A stretch of 64,000 nt of DNA from Paraescarpia echinospica (GCA_020002185.1 CM034532.1:45217506-45281505); one strand, 5' to 3'; shown: positions 1 to 11,408, numbered from the stretch's first letter. A program made the numbers and translations. Notes: generated from the letters alone by a model not told the origin.

Positions 1-105
1 AACGAACACAAACAATAGCTTCGAGTACTCTACGGGATTCGAACCGAGAACCCTAAAATAGTTGCTCGACACGCTACCGACTTAGCCACCAAGATCAGCA
101 CGCTT
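1..105 (-). mobile_element. tRNA-derived SINE fragment (head region)
   Basis: Read on the minus strand this piece carries a polymerase III A-box-like motif (TGGCTAAGTCGG, at 77-88) and a good B box (GGTTCGAATCCC, at 34-45), spaced as in a tRNA. The part downstream of the B box runs off the left edge of the window. Bases 1-81 recur exactly at 8075-8155, so this is a dispersed repeat and not a single tRNA gene. There is no clean acceptor stem, which supports a SINE head over a functional tRNA. Confidence 0.7.
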
Positions 106-700
106 TGGCGACTACATATATATTAGTTAGCAGTCCTACTACACAGGGGGCCAAACACTGTTTTTTTGTGAAAGTAGGCATGGGATGCTGTAAAAGGTTT
201 GCCACAAAAATTTATATATACATATATCTAGGATCGTGACCTAGGTGGACAGACTTGAAAAAAAAGTTACTGGAAACATGTAATAAGCATTTAAACAACA
301 TGCCCGTATATGCTAAAAGATGATTTTTGTGATCAGCATCAAATGTGTTATTTACACTTCCTCTGAAAGTATGGTGACGTTCGTACAATCTGTATATGTA
401 CCAGTTAAGTCAGTGTTACTAATGCAGGCACATTGTGCCAAATGAAAATTAAATCGACTTGACCATATATGAAATAGTGGTTCAAAATGCATTGCTTTTC
501 AAGATTTTTTTGGTATTTTTCTAATGTAATTCACACATGTGAGTCCCATATGTCCCATTTGTACTAAATTAGTTTTTCCTATGAATCAACTTTACAGAGG
601 GATGAATGGTATTATAATCCTTGATTTTAAAACCAAAATGAAGGCGATTTCCTTCCCCTACCCCCTAAACACAACCGTCAAGCAAAATAAAGGAAAATCG
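106..700. other. anonymous AT-rich DNA
   Basis: I see no coding signal, recognised repeat or RNA gene in this stretch. Confidence 0.5.
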
Positions 701-705
701 CTGTG

Positions 706-985
<280 letters not shown>

Positions 986-1169
986 ATGTGAGTATAGAGG
1001 CCCAATTGGGGACTCTAGTATTTGTAGTGGTAAGTGGGGACCTATAAAATACATGATTTGGCCAGCTCACTGTTTAACCGTATGGTGGCTTATATAACAA
1101 ATAGCGCGTACGGTAAGCACATTTGAAGTTGAAAATGCGCCTCTGAAGACCGCAACTGGGGACCTCGTA

Positions 1170-1170
<1 letters not shown>

Positions 1171-1237
<67 letters not shown>

Positions 1238-1247
1238 TCACACACTG
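1171..1247. repeat. (CA)n microsatellite
   Basis: A second pure CA tract lies 185 bp from the first. Both tracts are flanked by short related words of the type GGGGACCTC, so the pair may come from a local duplication. Confidence 0.95.
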
Positions 1248-2985
1248 GAACTTGGGACTTCGGTCAAACATCACGTCTCTGTTGTGTTCGACAACTTTTG
1301 TCTGCAGCCTTTTTGTGAAAAATTGAATACATGCAAACTATATAATTCAGATGTATGTATTATTATAAAATTATATTATAATTATAATACGCTCACTGAA
1401 ACTCGCGTTGACGTTGGCGTTAATTGCCATGTTTTGTTGTATCACGAAGGCCAATGTTGTTCTGGCATTTCCTATTAACTTTTGAGCAAATTTCAAACTC
1501 GTACATCATCAATGTATAATGAGCACTAAGAACATTGCCACTTTTAATAACTTGATATTTCAACGGGTGAAATCATATTCAGATGTAAGTTATAACCAGA
1601 CATCATACACTGTTTAAATGCATATTCTGATGGAGTTACAAACACGTCACACCATAGCCGATAGCAACGGAGTACTTACGACCTATCACACAACGAAACC
1701 GGGACAAGGAAAATGTTTCAAACATTTTAGATATGCATATATGTTATACATCAAATCACATTGGGTTTGTCACCCCTACGCTCTCACTGTTTTACTTTAT
1801 TGGCTGTGGAGAAGTAAGCTAACATAGACTTGTTACTTTCAGATAGTTATGAGTACCAGGTATATATGGTCGATTCCCACGAAACGTTGACAAATGGTGT
1901 TCCTAGGGGGCAAAAATAAACATATGCGTATAAAGTTGTTTTCTGTAGTATGAAAAGAACATATTGAGGTAATCGGAGAATAAGATTGGGCAAGTGAAAT
2001 CCTCAAATTGAGCATTTGACAGCTAATAGAAATAGCAAGTGTTTAAGTTCTGAAACTAAACGTCTGCACACAAGTCCCTCTACTTGGAAACTGCTACAAC
2101 TATTTCATCTCATATCTATGAAATTTCATTTTCAATGTATGTAAAACACTTTGTGTTTTAAATTCAGTAAGAAATATGTTTCAGACTTCTTTTTCATTTT
2201 AAGGGGGAGCTTTGAAGTATTTTGCGCTCTCTCAGACTTGATGTTTTATAAAGGTGACTTTCTGTTACATATTACCACTACAAAGGAAATGCATGTTTTA
2301 TCTTTAAAATACATTCATGGCAAGGTATACACATTGAGCTTGTCAACAGGTTATACCTTATTGACACTGATTTATAACTATCAATTTGTAAACAGTTTAG
2401 AATTTGCAGGTGTACGGTTTCATATAATATACTTTTCAGTACAATGGAGTAAATTACTGGCGAGACCATTGGACAACTCTAACTTGTTTTAAGAACGTTT
2501 TGGTATATATCCGACAGTCTGAATTGATTATGTTAGTTATATGTAGGTGATTCTGTCCTATTCTTATTATTCTAATTAAGAAAACGCCGGAGACGTACGG
2601 TTTCATGTACCTCCTCTTATAATGTGTATTGTGTATTAACTGTCAAACGGTCGTGATGTAAGTATTTAAATTGGTTGTACAAAAGGTTACAGATACCAAG
2701 CGCTGATGTTACTTCATATACTTTGCAAAAATATTGAGGTGTGGGCTAAGAAACTGTCGGAGACGTACGGTTTCATGCCTATGTACGGTTTCAGTAGAAT
2801 AGAATATTGTTATTAGTTGACCACGTTTTACTTAAACTTTGTCTACGTACATACCCAAGTGTAAATGTAAAACCATTCCTGTGAGTGTTCCATATTTGTG
2901 TTTCTCAATTATTCTTATCATTTTATTAATATACTGAACAATAGAACATGAATACAATGTTTTCATAACGTTATTTATTTAAAGT
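1248..2985. other. anonymous AT-rich DNA with a short recurring motif
   Basis: No supportable gene is present; the longest open frames (about 113 codons) have no recognisable domain. The word TACGGTTTCA occurs four times, near 2413, 2597, 2769 and 2784, and is twice preceded by GGAGACG. Confidence 0.4.
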
Positions 2986-4110
2986 CTAACCGACCACTTT
3001 TGTAATTTGTCGAAAGGTAATTTTAAGAACAATTAATGAAACTTGAACTGAATGTTCTAAAAGCACCACCGCTCTCTCATCCTTCTCTTTTACCACCTCT
3101 CTGTCGTCCCTCTCCCTCACCACTTGTCTCTCGACCCTTTCCACCACCACTTGTGTCTCCCCTCTCCTCAACCACCTGTCTCTCGACCCTTTCCACCACC
3201 ACATGTCTGTCACCCCTCTCCTCCACCACCTGCCTCTGTACCCTTTCCACCACCACCTATATGCCATCCATCTCCTCCTCCCCCTTTCCAGCGCCAGTTC
3301 CGTGCTCTCCCAACCAGAACATGTTGGATGGAACACTCCGCCCTTCGTGTAGAAGCAATCCATGAAGCAGGAAGTACCACCACTGTCACCCTCGAGTGCA
3401 GTGCCGACGTCGTGGTAGACGACGTCACCACTCGCTCCGTTTCCACCCTCACTCTCGTCGCCGCTGTCGTCGCCGTCGCTGTTGTCGCTGTCGTCGTTGC
3501 TTCCGAAGATAAAAAAAGCCTTGACGAAGTTAGCGCCGTTGTTTGTGGTCGTCTTGCAGACAGTATATGAGACCCCATATTCGCGGTGGATGTCGTTCAG
3601 GGCGTTCGCCAGTACCACATAGGTATGGGAGCCGCGTAAGCGACGGCACGCGAGCGCTGCCGACTTACGCCTTAGCGTCGCACCATATATCCAGTCCGCA
3701 GTGACGCCTATGTAGCATCGGTTGCGCGCCGACCAGCAGTCTGTCGTGGGCGCCACGCAGGCAACGGACTGCTGCACGACACGCAGGCGGCTTTTCATGT
3801 CGACGACGGCTGCTTGCAGACGAGCCTTCACGGTCGCTCGGCACACGACATTCTTGCCTGGCTGCAAGCCGGTCACCAGCTGCCTGAACGCTGGCAGCGA
3901 AACGACAGAAAAAGGTAACAGGCTCTTTGTGACGAACGCCACCACAAGCCGGTCAACAGTCTGCTGCGAGACAGCACCGGCTCTCTGTGTGCACTGCTCG
4001 AGCTGGAGCTGCTTCGGGACAGGCTGCTTAGCCGCGGTCGCCGGCCTCTTCCACTTCGTGTTCTCTGCTGCCAGCTCAGTGTAGCGTGACAGCAGGCTGC
4101 GGTGTAGCTT
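2986..4110 (-). pseudogene. hAT transposase catalytic-region exon, decayed
   Basis: A likely acceptor (CCTTGCAG) precedes 4110. The translation has the ZBED/hAT order: a RYTELAAEN linker, FVTKSLLPFSVV, TTDCWSARNRCYIGVTADWI (with the first catalytic Asp), a CRRLRGSHT segment, and TTNNGANFV, where families normally show TDNGANM. The second catalytic Asp is thus Asn. An acidic spacer (FGSNDDSDNSDGDD) follows. The CHAHxLNL block and the C-terminal dimerisation region are missing; the frame runs into a low-complexity Arg/Trp/Gly tail encoded by a minisatellite. It is almost certainly not an active transposase. The open frame extends upstream to an ATG at 4167, but that part looks intronic. Confidence 0.75.
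3060..3290. repeat. minisatellite of CCACCACC/TCTCTCGACCC words
   Basis: Units of about 25-35 bp built from ACCACCTGTCTC and CCCTTTCCACCACC are repeated with drift. They encode the low-complexity tail fused to the hAT remnant and replace its expected C-terminus. Confidence 0.7.
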
Positions 4111-4855
4111 CTGCAAGGCATAAATATACCGATTAGCGATTGAAAATAAAACAAATGCTTGGTGCATTTATTTTTTATAGATCCTCAATGACGAAAACAG
4201 ATCTATTATAATAATGAATGAGGCACTAGTTCAAATTTGGCGGTAACTAAATTTTTACGATTAGATTTAGGTGCCCATAAACCTTACCCTAAAAAATAAC
4301 ACTAAACAGCGGCTTAGAGTTTAACAAAATATGACAACAAAATGCAAATTACATAAACTACACATAAAGTTGTTATACGATGGTGTTAATCATACGCAGT
4401 AATATACACACTTCGAAAAAAAGGCGGAGGCTATTTGACAGAGAAATGCATAAATGTTAATGTCGATAACGTAACCTAAATCTAACCCGCAACTCTGAAA
4501 CTAACCCTAACCTTAACCGTAATCCTAAGTTTGGAGTGTATCATTCTTGATCTCGAGTCCGCATGTTTAGCATTAATATTTCCCGGTCGAATTGACACTT
4601 CCCCAAAAAAACGAAATGGGTGGTGGTATTATTTATGCCTGTAATTCAAGTATAAAATTAAATACAATTAATCTACAAACTTTGCCACTAGCGTGAAAAC
4701 ATCAATTTTGTAATGAACAATACACATTTGATGGATGGTATCAGTGAATAGGGATTTATTACGGATAGCCATAGCCATGCCCATAGGCATAGCCCGAAGG
4801 CTTGGCCACGCCACGAACAGTAGCGGCAACCAATACTCAATAGGCAATACGGTAC
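4111..4855 (-). other. probable intron of the hAT remnant
   Basis: This AT-rich stretch lies between the BED-finger exon and the catalytic exon. It contains a degenerate run resembling CCCTAA repeats (about 4498-4528), which is too short and impure to be called telomeric. Confidence 0.4.
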
Positions 4856-5043
4856 CGTGCCTCCATGTGTTTGCGTATATTCGACGACGAAGTTACATAC
4901 GCCGAAATAACGGTGTGTTTCGGCAGACACAGTAGGCACACGAATTTCAGGCTGTTGCCAGTACGAGCAGAACATTTAAACATATCGCCCAAATACGCCC
5001 ACGGGTTCTCTCGCTCGTCCATCACTGCCGCAGTCAATATCAA
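4837..5043 (-). pseudogene. hAT transposase N-terminal exon with a BED-type zinc finger
   Basis: The minus-strand frame from an ATG at 5043 encodes a short protein with a C-x2-C pair (residues 36 and 39) and SSSNIRKHM, whose histidine is residue 59. This is the arrangement of BED zinc fingers at the start of ZBED-like hAT transposases. The fourth ligand is not in this exon; an LH at the start of the next exon could supply it after splicing. A candidate donor (G|GTACCG, exon end 4856) leaves phase 2, while the acceptor before 4110 leaves phase 0. Either the true donor differs or the gene is broken. Confidence 0.6.
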
Positions 5044-5437
5044 AAATGGTTGGCTCCCGCTAGTCTCGTAAAGGCTGACGGTATGCTATGCAAATGAACT
5101 AACATTATGCAGCGCCAAAATCGTAATAATGGCATCGTAATCCCGACCATAGATATATATTATCCGACCGTAATATTTGACTGGAAACTCGCCTGCGGCA
5201 AGGTTTAGGAAATGTCAACGAACGAAATTATGGTAACGACATTTTTTGGCCAAGTAGCGTGAAAGTAACGAAGTAAAAAGTATCGTTACCATGAATAAAA
5301 CTACTTCGTTACAAGTAGAAATACTTAGTGAAAATTGTACTTGGCAAAACTAGCGTTACCTAAAAAAAATACTCAAGTAGAGTAACGAAGTATTTCTACT
5401 TCGTTGCATACCACCACATTGCATATAATGTATATGC

Positions 5438-5625
5438 ATTGTTCAGTTGTTTGTTAAACTCATAGTGACATGGAATCTCAACTGTTGTCTATGTTCATAG
5501 ATCAGACGTTGCATTAGCCATGGTCTTCTCAGCCCGGTGCTGGCAGCATTTGCTCAGATTGGTGTCTCTCTTAATGCAACTCAAACGTACTCTTGGTGTT
5601 CATATCATATAAGACTCATCGTTAT
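5438..5625 (+). repeat. dispersed repeat, copy 1 (unclassified)
   Basis: About 190 bp starting GCATTGTTCAGTTGTTTG match 54584-54790 with small indels, in the same orientation. The copies share the segments ACTCATAGTGACATGGAATC, TTCTCAGCCCGGTGCTGG and CTCTCTTAATGCAACTCA. No terminal repeats or coding potential are visible. It may be a piece of a larger interspersed element. Confidence 0.8.
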
Positions 5626-5719
5626 TCTCTATGATACGTGCCTATCATCCGATCGTGTCAGTGATGGCGAGATGATCAAGAAAGTCGCCAACAGGCTACT
5701 TCTTGATTGGGTATCCTAT

Positions 5720-5990
5720 ATATATATGTGTGTGTGTGTGTGTATGTATACACACATACATATATATACATCCTGTATATACATATATGCTTGATAGATT
5801 GTGATACCCGCGTGTATTTTTAAAGGTGAGAGAGATCGTAGTAGGTATAAATGTTGAAGCTTGATAGATCGTGATACCTGCGTGTATTTTTAAAAGTGAG
5901 AGAGAGCGAGAGAGTGAGAGAGAGAGAGAACGTAGTAGGTATAAATGATTAAGCATGATAGACAGTGACATTTATTCCGTAAATGAATAA
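5720..5990. repeat. TA/GT microsatellite and diverged tandem units with (GA)n
   Basis: TATATA and (GT)n tracts (5718-5790) are followed by two units of about 70 and 94 bp. These start near 5788 and 5859, read GCTTGATAGATCGTGATACC, and end in GTAGTAGGTATAAATG. A decayed third start lies at 5953. The second unit is longer because its GA tract expanded. Confidence 0.75.
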
Positions 5991-6189
5991 ATGTTATATT
6001 CATTTTTTTAAACCTGTTTTAATGCCGTTTCAGTTATTTTATATATCCGTTAGCTTGGTAGATCGTGATTTATTTTAACATCCGTTTATTCCGTAGTAGG
6101 AAACGAACAGACAGCTTTGTTTATATAGGCTTGTATGCACAATGGTGTATTTAGACGTCGGCTTTTAGGCCTATGTACTCGTCGTGAAT

Positions 6190-6640
6190 AAAAAGTTGAA
6201 AACTGGAGAACGACTTTACAATCCAACATCATTCATGTTGACCGTTCAAAGCATACCACTTTACGATCTAACAACATTCACTCACTCATGTTGGCCACAA
6301 ATAATATAACTCCACGAGGTAAAAGTAGCGACAGAGAACGACTTTACAATCGAATACCATTTATTCCCTCATGTTGACCACAAAAGCATACAACATTACG
6401 ATCTAACATCATTCACTCACTCATTTTGTTCACCAATGATTTAATATCCACACGGTAGCGACCTTAAGCGACTGCGCGAGCGCCTACATCTCTAAACATC
6501 GCTTCATGGTACATTCAGTAGTGACCTCAAGCGACCGCGCGAACGCCTATATCTCTAACCATTGCTTAGCGGTAGAAGACCTATTCAATAGCGACCTCTA
6601 GCAATCGCGCGAGTATTCACTTTCTAAGAGGGGACGCCAC
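6190..6640. repeat. diverged tandem repeats left of the foldback element
   Basis: Two repeat families lie here. One has units with ACTTTACAATC, CATTCACTCACTCATGTTG and CATACCA words (6205-6430). The other has GCGACCTCAAGCGACCGCGCGA...TATCTCTAAC units (about 6465-6615, three copies). I see no gene. Confidence 0.6.
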
Positions 6641-6699
6641 CGTGGGTATACATATAGATCGTAAGTACGATTACTGTAGTTATTACCAAGCAGACGCTG

Positions 6700-8009
6700 G
6701 AGCGCCAGACACCTGTGCGATAGTTAATAAATTAGTAAATACAGACACATGTAGGACAGTCAATGGAGTAGTAAGTGCAGTCATCTATAAGACAGTCAGT
6801 GAAACTGTAAGTATACACACTTGTAGGATAGTTAATAAAGTAGTAAGTACAGACACATGTAGGACAGTCAATGGAGTAGTAAGTGCAGTCACCTATAAGA
6901 CAATCGGTGAAACTGTAAGTATACACACTTGTAGGATAGTTAATAAAGTAGTAAGTACAGACACATGTAGGACAGTCAATGGAGTAGTAAGTGCAGTCAC
7001 CTATAAGACAGTCGGTGAAACTGTAAGTATACACACTTGTAGGATAGTTAATAAAGTAGTAAGTACATACACATGTAGGACAGTCAATGGAGTAGTAAGT
7101 GCAGTCACCTATAAGACAGTCGGTGAAACTGTAAGTATACACACTTGTAGGATAGTTAATAAAGTAGTAAGTACAGACACATGTAGGACAGTCAATGGAG
7201 TAGTAAGTGCAGTCACCTATAAGACAGTCGGTGAAACTGTAAGTATACACACTTGTAGGATAGTTAATAAAGTAGTAAGTACAGACACATGTAGGACAGT
7301 CAATGGAGTAGTAAGTGCAGTCACCTATAAGACAGTCGGTGAAACTGTAAGTATACACACTTGTAGGATAGTTAATAAAGTAGTAAGTACAGACACATGT
7401 AGGACAGTCAATGGAGTAGTAAGTGCAGTCACCTATAAGACAGTCGGTGAAACTGTAAGTATACACACTTGTAGGATAGTTAATAAAGTAGTAAGTACAG
7501 ACACATGTAGGACAGTCAATGGAGTAGTAAGTGCAGTCACCTATAAGACAGTCGGTGAAACTGTAAGTATACACACTTGTAGGATAGTTAATAAAGTAGT
7601 AAGTACAGACACATGTAGGACAGTCAATGGAGTAGTAAGTGCAGTCACCTATAAGACAGTCGGTGAAACTGTAAGTATACACACTTGTAGGATAGTTAAT
7701 AAAGTAGTAAGTACAGACACATGTAGGACAGTCAATGGAGTAGTAAGTGCAGTCACCTATAAGACAGTCGGTGAAACTGTAAGTATACACACTTGTAGGA
7801 TAGTTAATAAAGTAGTAAGTACAGACACATGTAGGACAGTCAATGGAGTAGTAAGTGCAGTCACCTATAAGACAGTCAGTGAAATAATAAGTACAGACAA
7901 CTGTAGAATTGTCACTGAAGTCACTTCAGGTACACACGCCTGTAGAACAGTCATTCGAGATGTAAGTGCAAACACCTTTAGAACAGTCAGTGGATTCGTA
8001 AGTACAGAC
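6700..8009 (+). repeat. 36-bp satellite, left arm, part 1
   Basis: Tandem 36-bp monomers start GTAAGTACAGACACCTGT, continue AGGACAGTCA, and end GAAGTA or a variant. Because 36 is divisible by 3, open frames of 458 codons (+) and 352 codons (-) cross the array. They are repeats of 12 residues and I do not regard them as genes. Confidence 0.95.
6807..7886 (+). repeat. ten-copy 108-bp higher-order repeat (3 x 36 bp)
   Basis: Three distinguishable monomers (starting GTAAGTATACACAC, GTAAGTACAGACAC and GTAAGTGCAGTCAC) form a 108-bp unit repeated ten times with only isolated substitutions. Starts are at 6807, 6915, 7023 and so on to 7779. One diverged unit precedes it (6699-6806). The right arm shows the same triplet order only as scattered single copies, so the homogenised block is a recent local amplification. 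Confidence 0.95.
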
Positions 8010-8155
8010 ACGAAATGAAATCACGAAATAGTACCCGAAATAGTTTTATACAAAATAAAACGAATCTGAAACTAAACGAACACAAACAATAGCTTCGAGT
8101 ACTCTACGGGATTCGAACCGAGAACCCTAAAATAGTTGCTCGACACGCTACCGAC
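8009..8155 (-). mobile_element. tRNA-derived SINE inserted in the left arm
   Basis: Bases 8075-8155 are identical to 1-81 of the window, including the B box. The A box is truncated where the satellite resumes (8153-8156). The AT-rich stretch 8009-8074 (GAAATGAAATCACG... on +) is probably the SINE 3' tail on the minus strand. The satellite monomer is interrupted and resumes at CAGTCAGCGAAG. Confidence 0.75.
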
Positions 8156-8956
8156 AGTCAGCGAAGTTGTAATACAAACACATTTACGACAGTCAGTAGA
8201 GCTGTAAGTACTGGCACTTGTAGGATAGTCAATGCAGTAATAAGAACACACACATGTAGGACAGTCACGTGAGCTCTAAGTGAGTGCAAACACCTGTAGG
8301 GCAGTCAGTGGAGCTGTAAGTACAGTCACCTGTAGGACAGCCAATGGAGTAGTAAATACATACACATGTAGGATATTAAATAAAATAGGTAGTTGTACAC
8401 ACACTTGTAGGATAGTCAATGAGGTAGTAAGTACATATTCATATAGGACAGTTAGTGAAGTAGTAAATACAGATTCATGTAGGACAGTCATTTCAGCTGT
8501 AACTAGAAAGACCTGTAGGACAGTCAATGGAGTAGTATGTACATACACCTGTAGGACAGTCCATGAAATAGTAAATACAGACACATGTAGGACAGTCAAC
8601 GAAGTAGTAATTACTGACACGTGTGGGACAGTCAATGAAGTAACAAGTACACACACTTGTAGGATAGTCAATGAAATAATAATTACAAGCATATGTAGGT
8701 CAATCAATGAGGTAGTAAATACATAACCCAATAGGACGGCCACTGAAGTAATAAGTACAGACACCTGTCGGACAGTCAGTCGGGAAGTAATTACAAACAA
8801 CCTGTAGGACAGTCAATGGAGTAGTAAGTACATACACCTGTAGGACAGTCCATGAAATAGTAAGTACATTCACCTGTAGGACACTCAGTGAAGTGATAAG
8901 TACAGACACCTGTAGTATAGTTAATAAAGGAGGAAGTATGACAGTCAGACTCCAGG
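8156..8956 (+). repeat. 36-bp satellite, left arm, part 2 (diverged monomers)
   Basis: About 22 heterogeneous monomers carry the same GTAAGTAC...TGTAGGACAGTCA core, with occasional 1-3 bp indels. The last recognisable monomer ends near GACAGTCAGACTCC. Confidence 0.9.
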
Positions 8957-9124
8957 AGGTTGGTGGTCGTGGCCCTCTCCACCTCCCCTCCCTCTAAAGG
9001 AGCCTCACAGACGCACCGCCACAGCCACCGTGATCCAACGCCAACGAAGGGAGTACACTGTGGTGCGCGGTGCCTGTGATGCTGGGGGCCCACCTCAAAC
9101 ACGCCCGTCAACATCCCGATGTTT
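8957..9124. other. GC-rich centre (loop) of the foldback element
   Basis: About 168 bp of non-satellite DNA is clearly richer in G+C than both arms and is found only here in the window. An open frame crosses it on the minus strand (part of 8791-9171) but shows no domain I recognise. It could be captured DNA or the residue of a deleted internal region. Confidence 0.6.
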
Positions 9125-11370
9125 GCACATACAGGTCGACTGACTGTCCTATAGGCATACGTACTTACCACTTCATCGGCTCTCTTACATATGTCTGTAC
9201 CTACAGCTGCACTGCTTGTCCTACGGACTTATTATCCGACTAACTGTCATACAGGTGTCTGCACTTACTACTCGATTGACTTTCTTACAGGTGTCTGTAC
9301 TTACTTCTTCATTGTCTGTCCAACAGTTTTCTCTATTTTGTACTTCATTATAAGGTTGTCCTACGGGTATCTGTATTTATTACTTCACTGACCATCCTAC
9401 ATGTCTGCACTTACTACTTTATTAACTATCATACATGTGTCTGTATTTACTACTCCATTGACTACAGGTGTATGCACTTACTTCTTCATGGACTGTCCGA
9501 CAGGTGTTTGTACTTACTACTTCTCTGATTGTCCTACATATGTCTGTACTTACTATTTCATGTACTGTCCTGCAGGTGTATGTACGTACTTCGCCACTGA
9601 CTGTCCTACATGTGTTTGTAATTACAGCTCGACTGACTGGCCTACATGTGTCTGTACTTATTAGTTCATAGACTGTCGTAAACTCGTATGTATTTACTAC
9701 CTCATTGAATGTCATAAATGTGTCTGTACTTACTATGTCATTGACAATTCTACAAGTATGTATACTTACGTCATCATTGACTGTCCTACATGTGTCTGTA
9801 CGTACTATTTCATTGACTGTCTGTACTTACAACTCCACTGACTGTCCTGAAGGTGATTGCATTTACATCTCGAATGGCTGTTCTACAGGCTGTGTACCTT
9901 CAGTGACTTCATTGACTATACTACAGTCGCCTGTACTTATTAGTTAACTGACCGTCCTACGTGTCGGTACTTACTATTTTATTATCTATCCTACATGTGT
10001 CTATATTTACAGTTTCACTGACTGTCCTACAGGTGTCTGCACTGACTATTCCATTGACTGTCCTACAGGTATCCGAACTTACTACTCGTCTGACTCTCCT
10101 ACAGGCGTCTGCACTTACAGGTCGACTAACTGTGCCATAGTTGTATGTATTTACCACCTCATTGCCTGTCTTACAGGTGTCAGTACTTACAGCTGCACTG
10201 ACTCTACTACAGGTGACCGTAATTACTATTCGATTGATAGTCCGACAGGCGTCTGCACTTTCAGGTCGACTGATTGTCCTATAGGTTATGTACATACCAC
10301 TTCATTGCCTGTCTTACAGGTGTCTGTACTTACAGTTTCGCTGATTGTACTATAGGTGTCCGTACTTACTAGTCGACTGTGCGTCACACAGGTGTCTGCA
10401 CTTACTACTTAATTGACTCTCCTACAGTCAGCTGTATTTACTATTTCATTGTAAGGTTGTCCTAAGGTTGTAGGTACTTACTACTTCACTGACTATCCTA
10501 TGTGTCTGTACTTACTGTTTTATTAGCCATCCTTAAGGTGTCTGTATTATTACTTCATTGAGTATCCTACAGGTGGCTGTACTTATTATTTGAAGGACTG
10601 TCCTACAGGTGTATGTACTTACTACTTCACTGACTGTCCTATAGGTTTATGTACTTACTACCTCATTGACTGTCCTACAGGTGTATGTACGTAATACTTC
10701 ATTGACTGTTCTACAGATGTATGTACTTACAACTTCACTGACTGTCCTAAAGATGTTTGCACTTACATCTCGAATGGCTGTTCTACAGGCTGTGTACCTG
10801 TATTGACTTCATTGACTATACTACAGTTGCCTGTACTTATTACTGCATTGACAGTCCTACATGTTTGTTCTTACTATTTTATTAACTATCCTACAGGTAT
10901 CTATACTTACAGTTTCACTGACTGCCCTACAGGTGTCTGCACTTACTACTCCATTGATTGTCCAACAGGTGTCCGTTCTTATTACTCAACTGACTGTTCT
11001 GCAGGCGTCTGCAATTACAGGTCGAACGACTGCCCTATATGTGTATGTAATTACCACTTCATTGGCTGTCTTTCAGGTGTCTGTACTTATAGCTACGCTG
11101 ATTGTACCACAGGTGTCCATACTTACAGGTCAACTGATTTTCACACAGGTGTCTGCACTTACTACTTGACTGACTTTCTTATAGGGGTCTGTACTTACAA
11201 CTTCACTGACTGTCCTATTTGTCTGTACGTATTACTTTATTAACTATCTTAAAGGTGTGTATACTTACAGTTTCACTGACTGTCCTACAGGTGTCTGCAC
11301 TTAATACTCCATTGACTGTCCTACGTGAGTCTGTATTTACCACTTTATTAAATTTCTTACAGATGTCTGG
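9125..11370 (-). repeat. 36-bp satellite, right arm (inverted)
   Basis: About 62 monomers lie in the opposite orientation to the left arm, reading CTGTCCTACAGGTGTCTG and TACTTACTAC on the + strand. They are heterogeneous throughout. Triplets in the order of the 108-bp unit occur singly, for example near 9970-10060, 10865-10975 and 11225-11330. No ten-fold amplification is present in this arm. Confidence 0.92.
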
Positions 11371-11408
11371 CTCTCCAGCGTCTGCTTGGCAATAACTACA
11401 GGAATCGA

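Larger units (their letters stand above)
2986..5421 (-). mobile_element. hAT-superfamily DNA transposon remnant with a Tol2-like subterminal region
   Basis: On the minus strand the element starts near 5421 with CAATGTGGTGGTATGC. It continues into a subterminal region rich in ACTTCGTTAC and AAGTACTT-like words (5260-5410), which is typical of Tol2-like hAT ends. Downstream come a BED-finger exon (5043 to about 4856), an apparent intron, and a transposase exon (from 4110). No matching left terminal repeat or 8-bp target duplication was found near 2986. The 3' end has therefore been lost or overwritten by a minisatellite at 3060-3290. Confidence 0.7.

Noticed and set aside
34..88. Functional tRNA gene at the window start
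   Set aside because: Good A and B boxes, but no matched acceptor stem, and the sequence is a dispersed repeat with an identical copy at 8075.
2421..2428. CATATAAT as the left 8-bp target duplication of the hAT remnant (right copy at 5422-5429)
   Set aside because: It is not followed by a matching terminal inverted repeat, and the word is common in AT-rich DNA.
4498..4528. Interstitial telomeric repeat
   Set aside because: Only a few imperfect CTAACCCTAAC-like words; too short and degenerate.
6642..8018. 458-codon + strand and 352-codon - strand open frames
   Set aside because: They are 12-residue periodic readings of the 36-bp satellite. A repeat unit divisible by three stays open by construction.
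6700..11370. 36-bp repeats as a CRISPR array
   Set aside because: Repeats abut directly with no unique spacers, the setting is eukaryotic, and the array is inverted in its second half.
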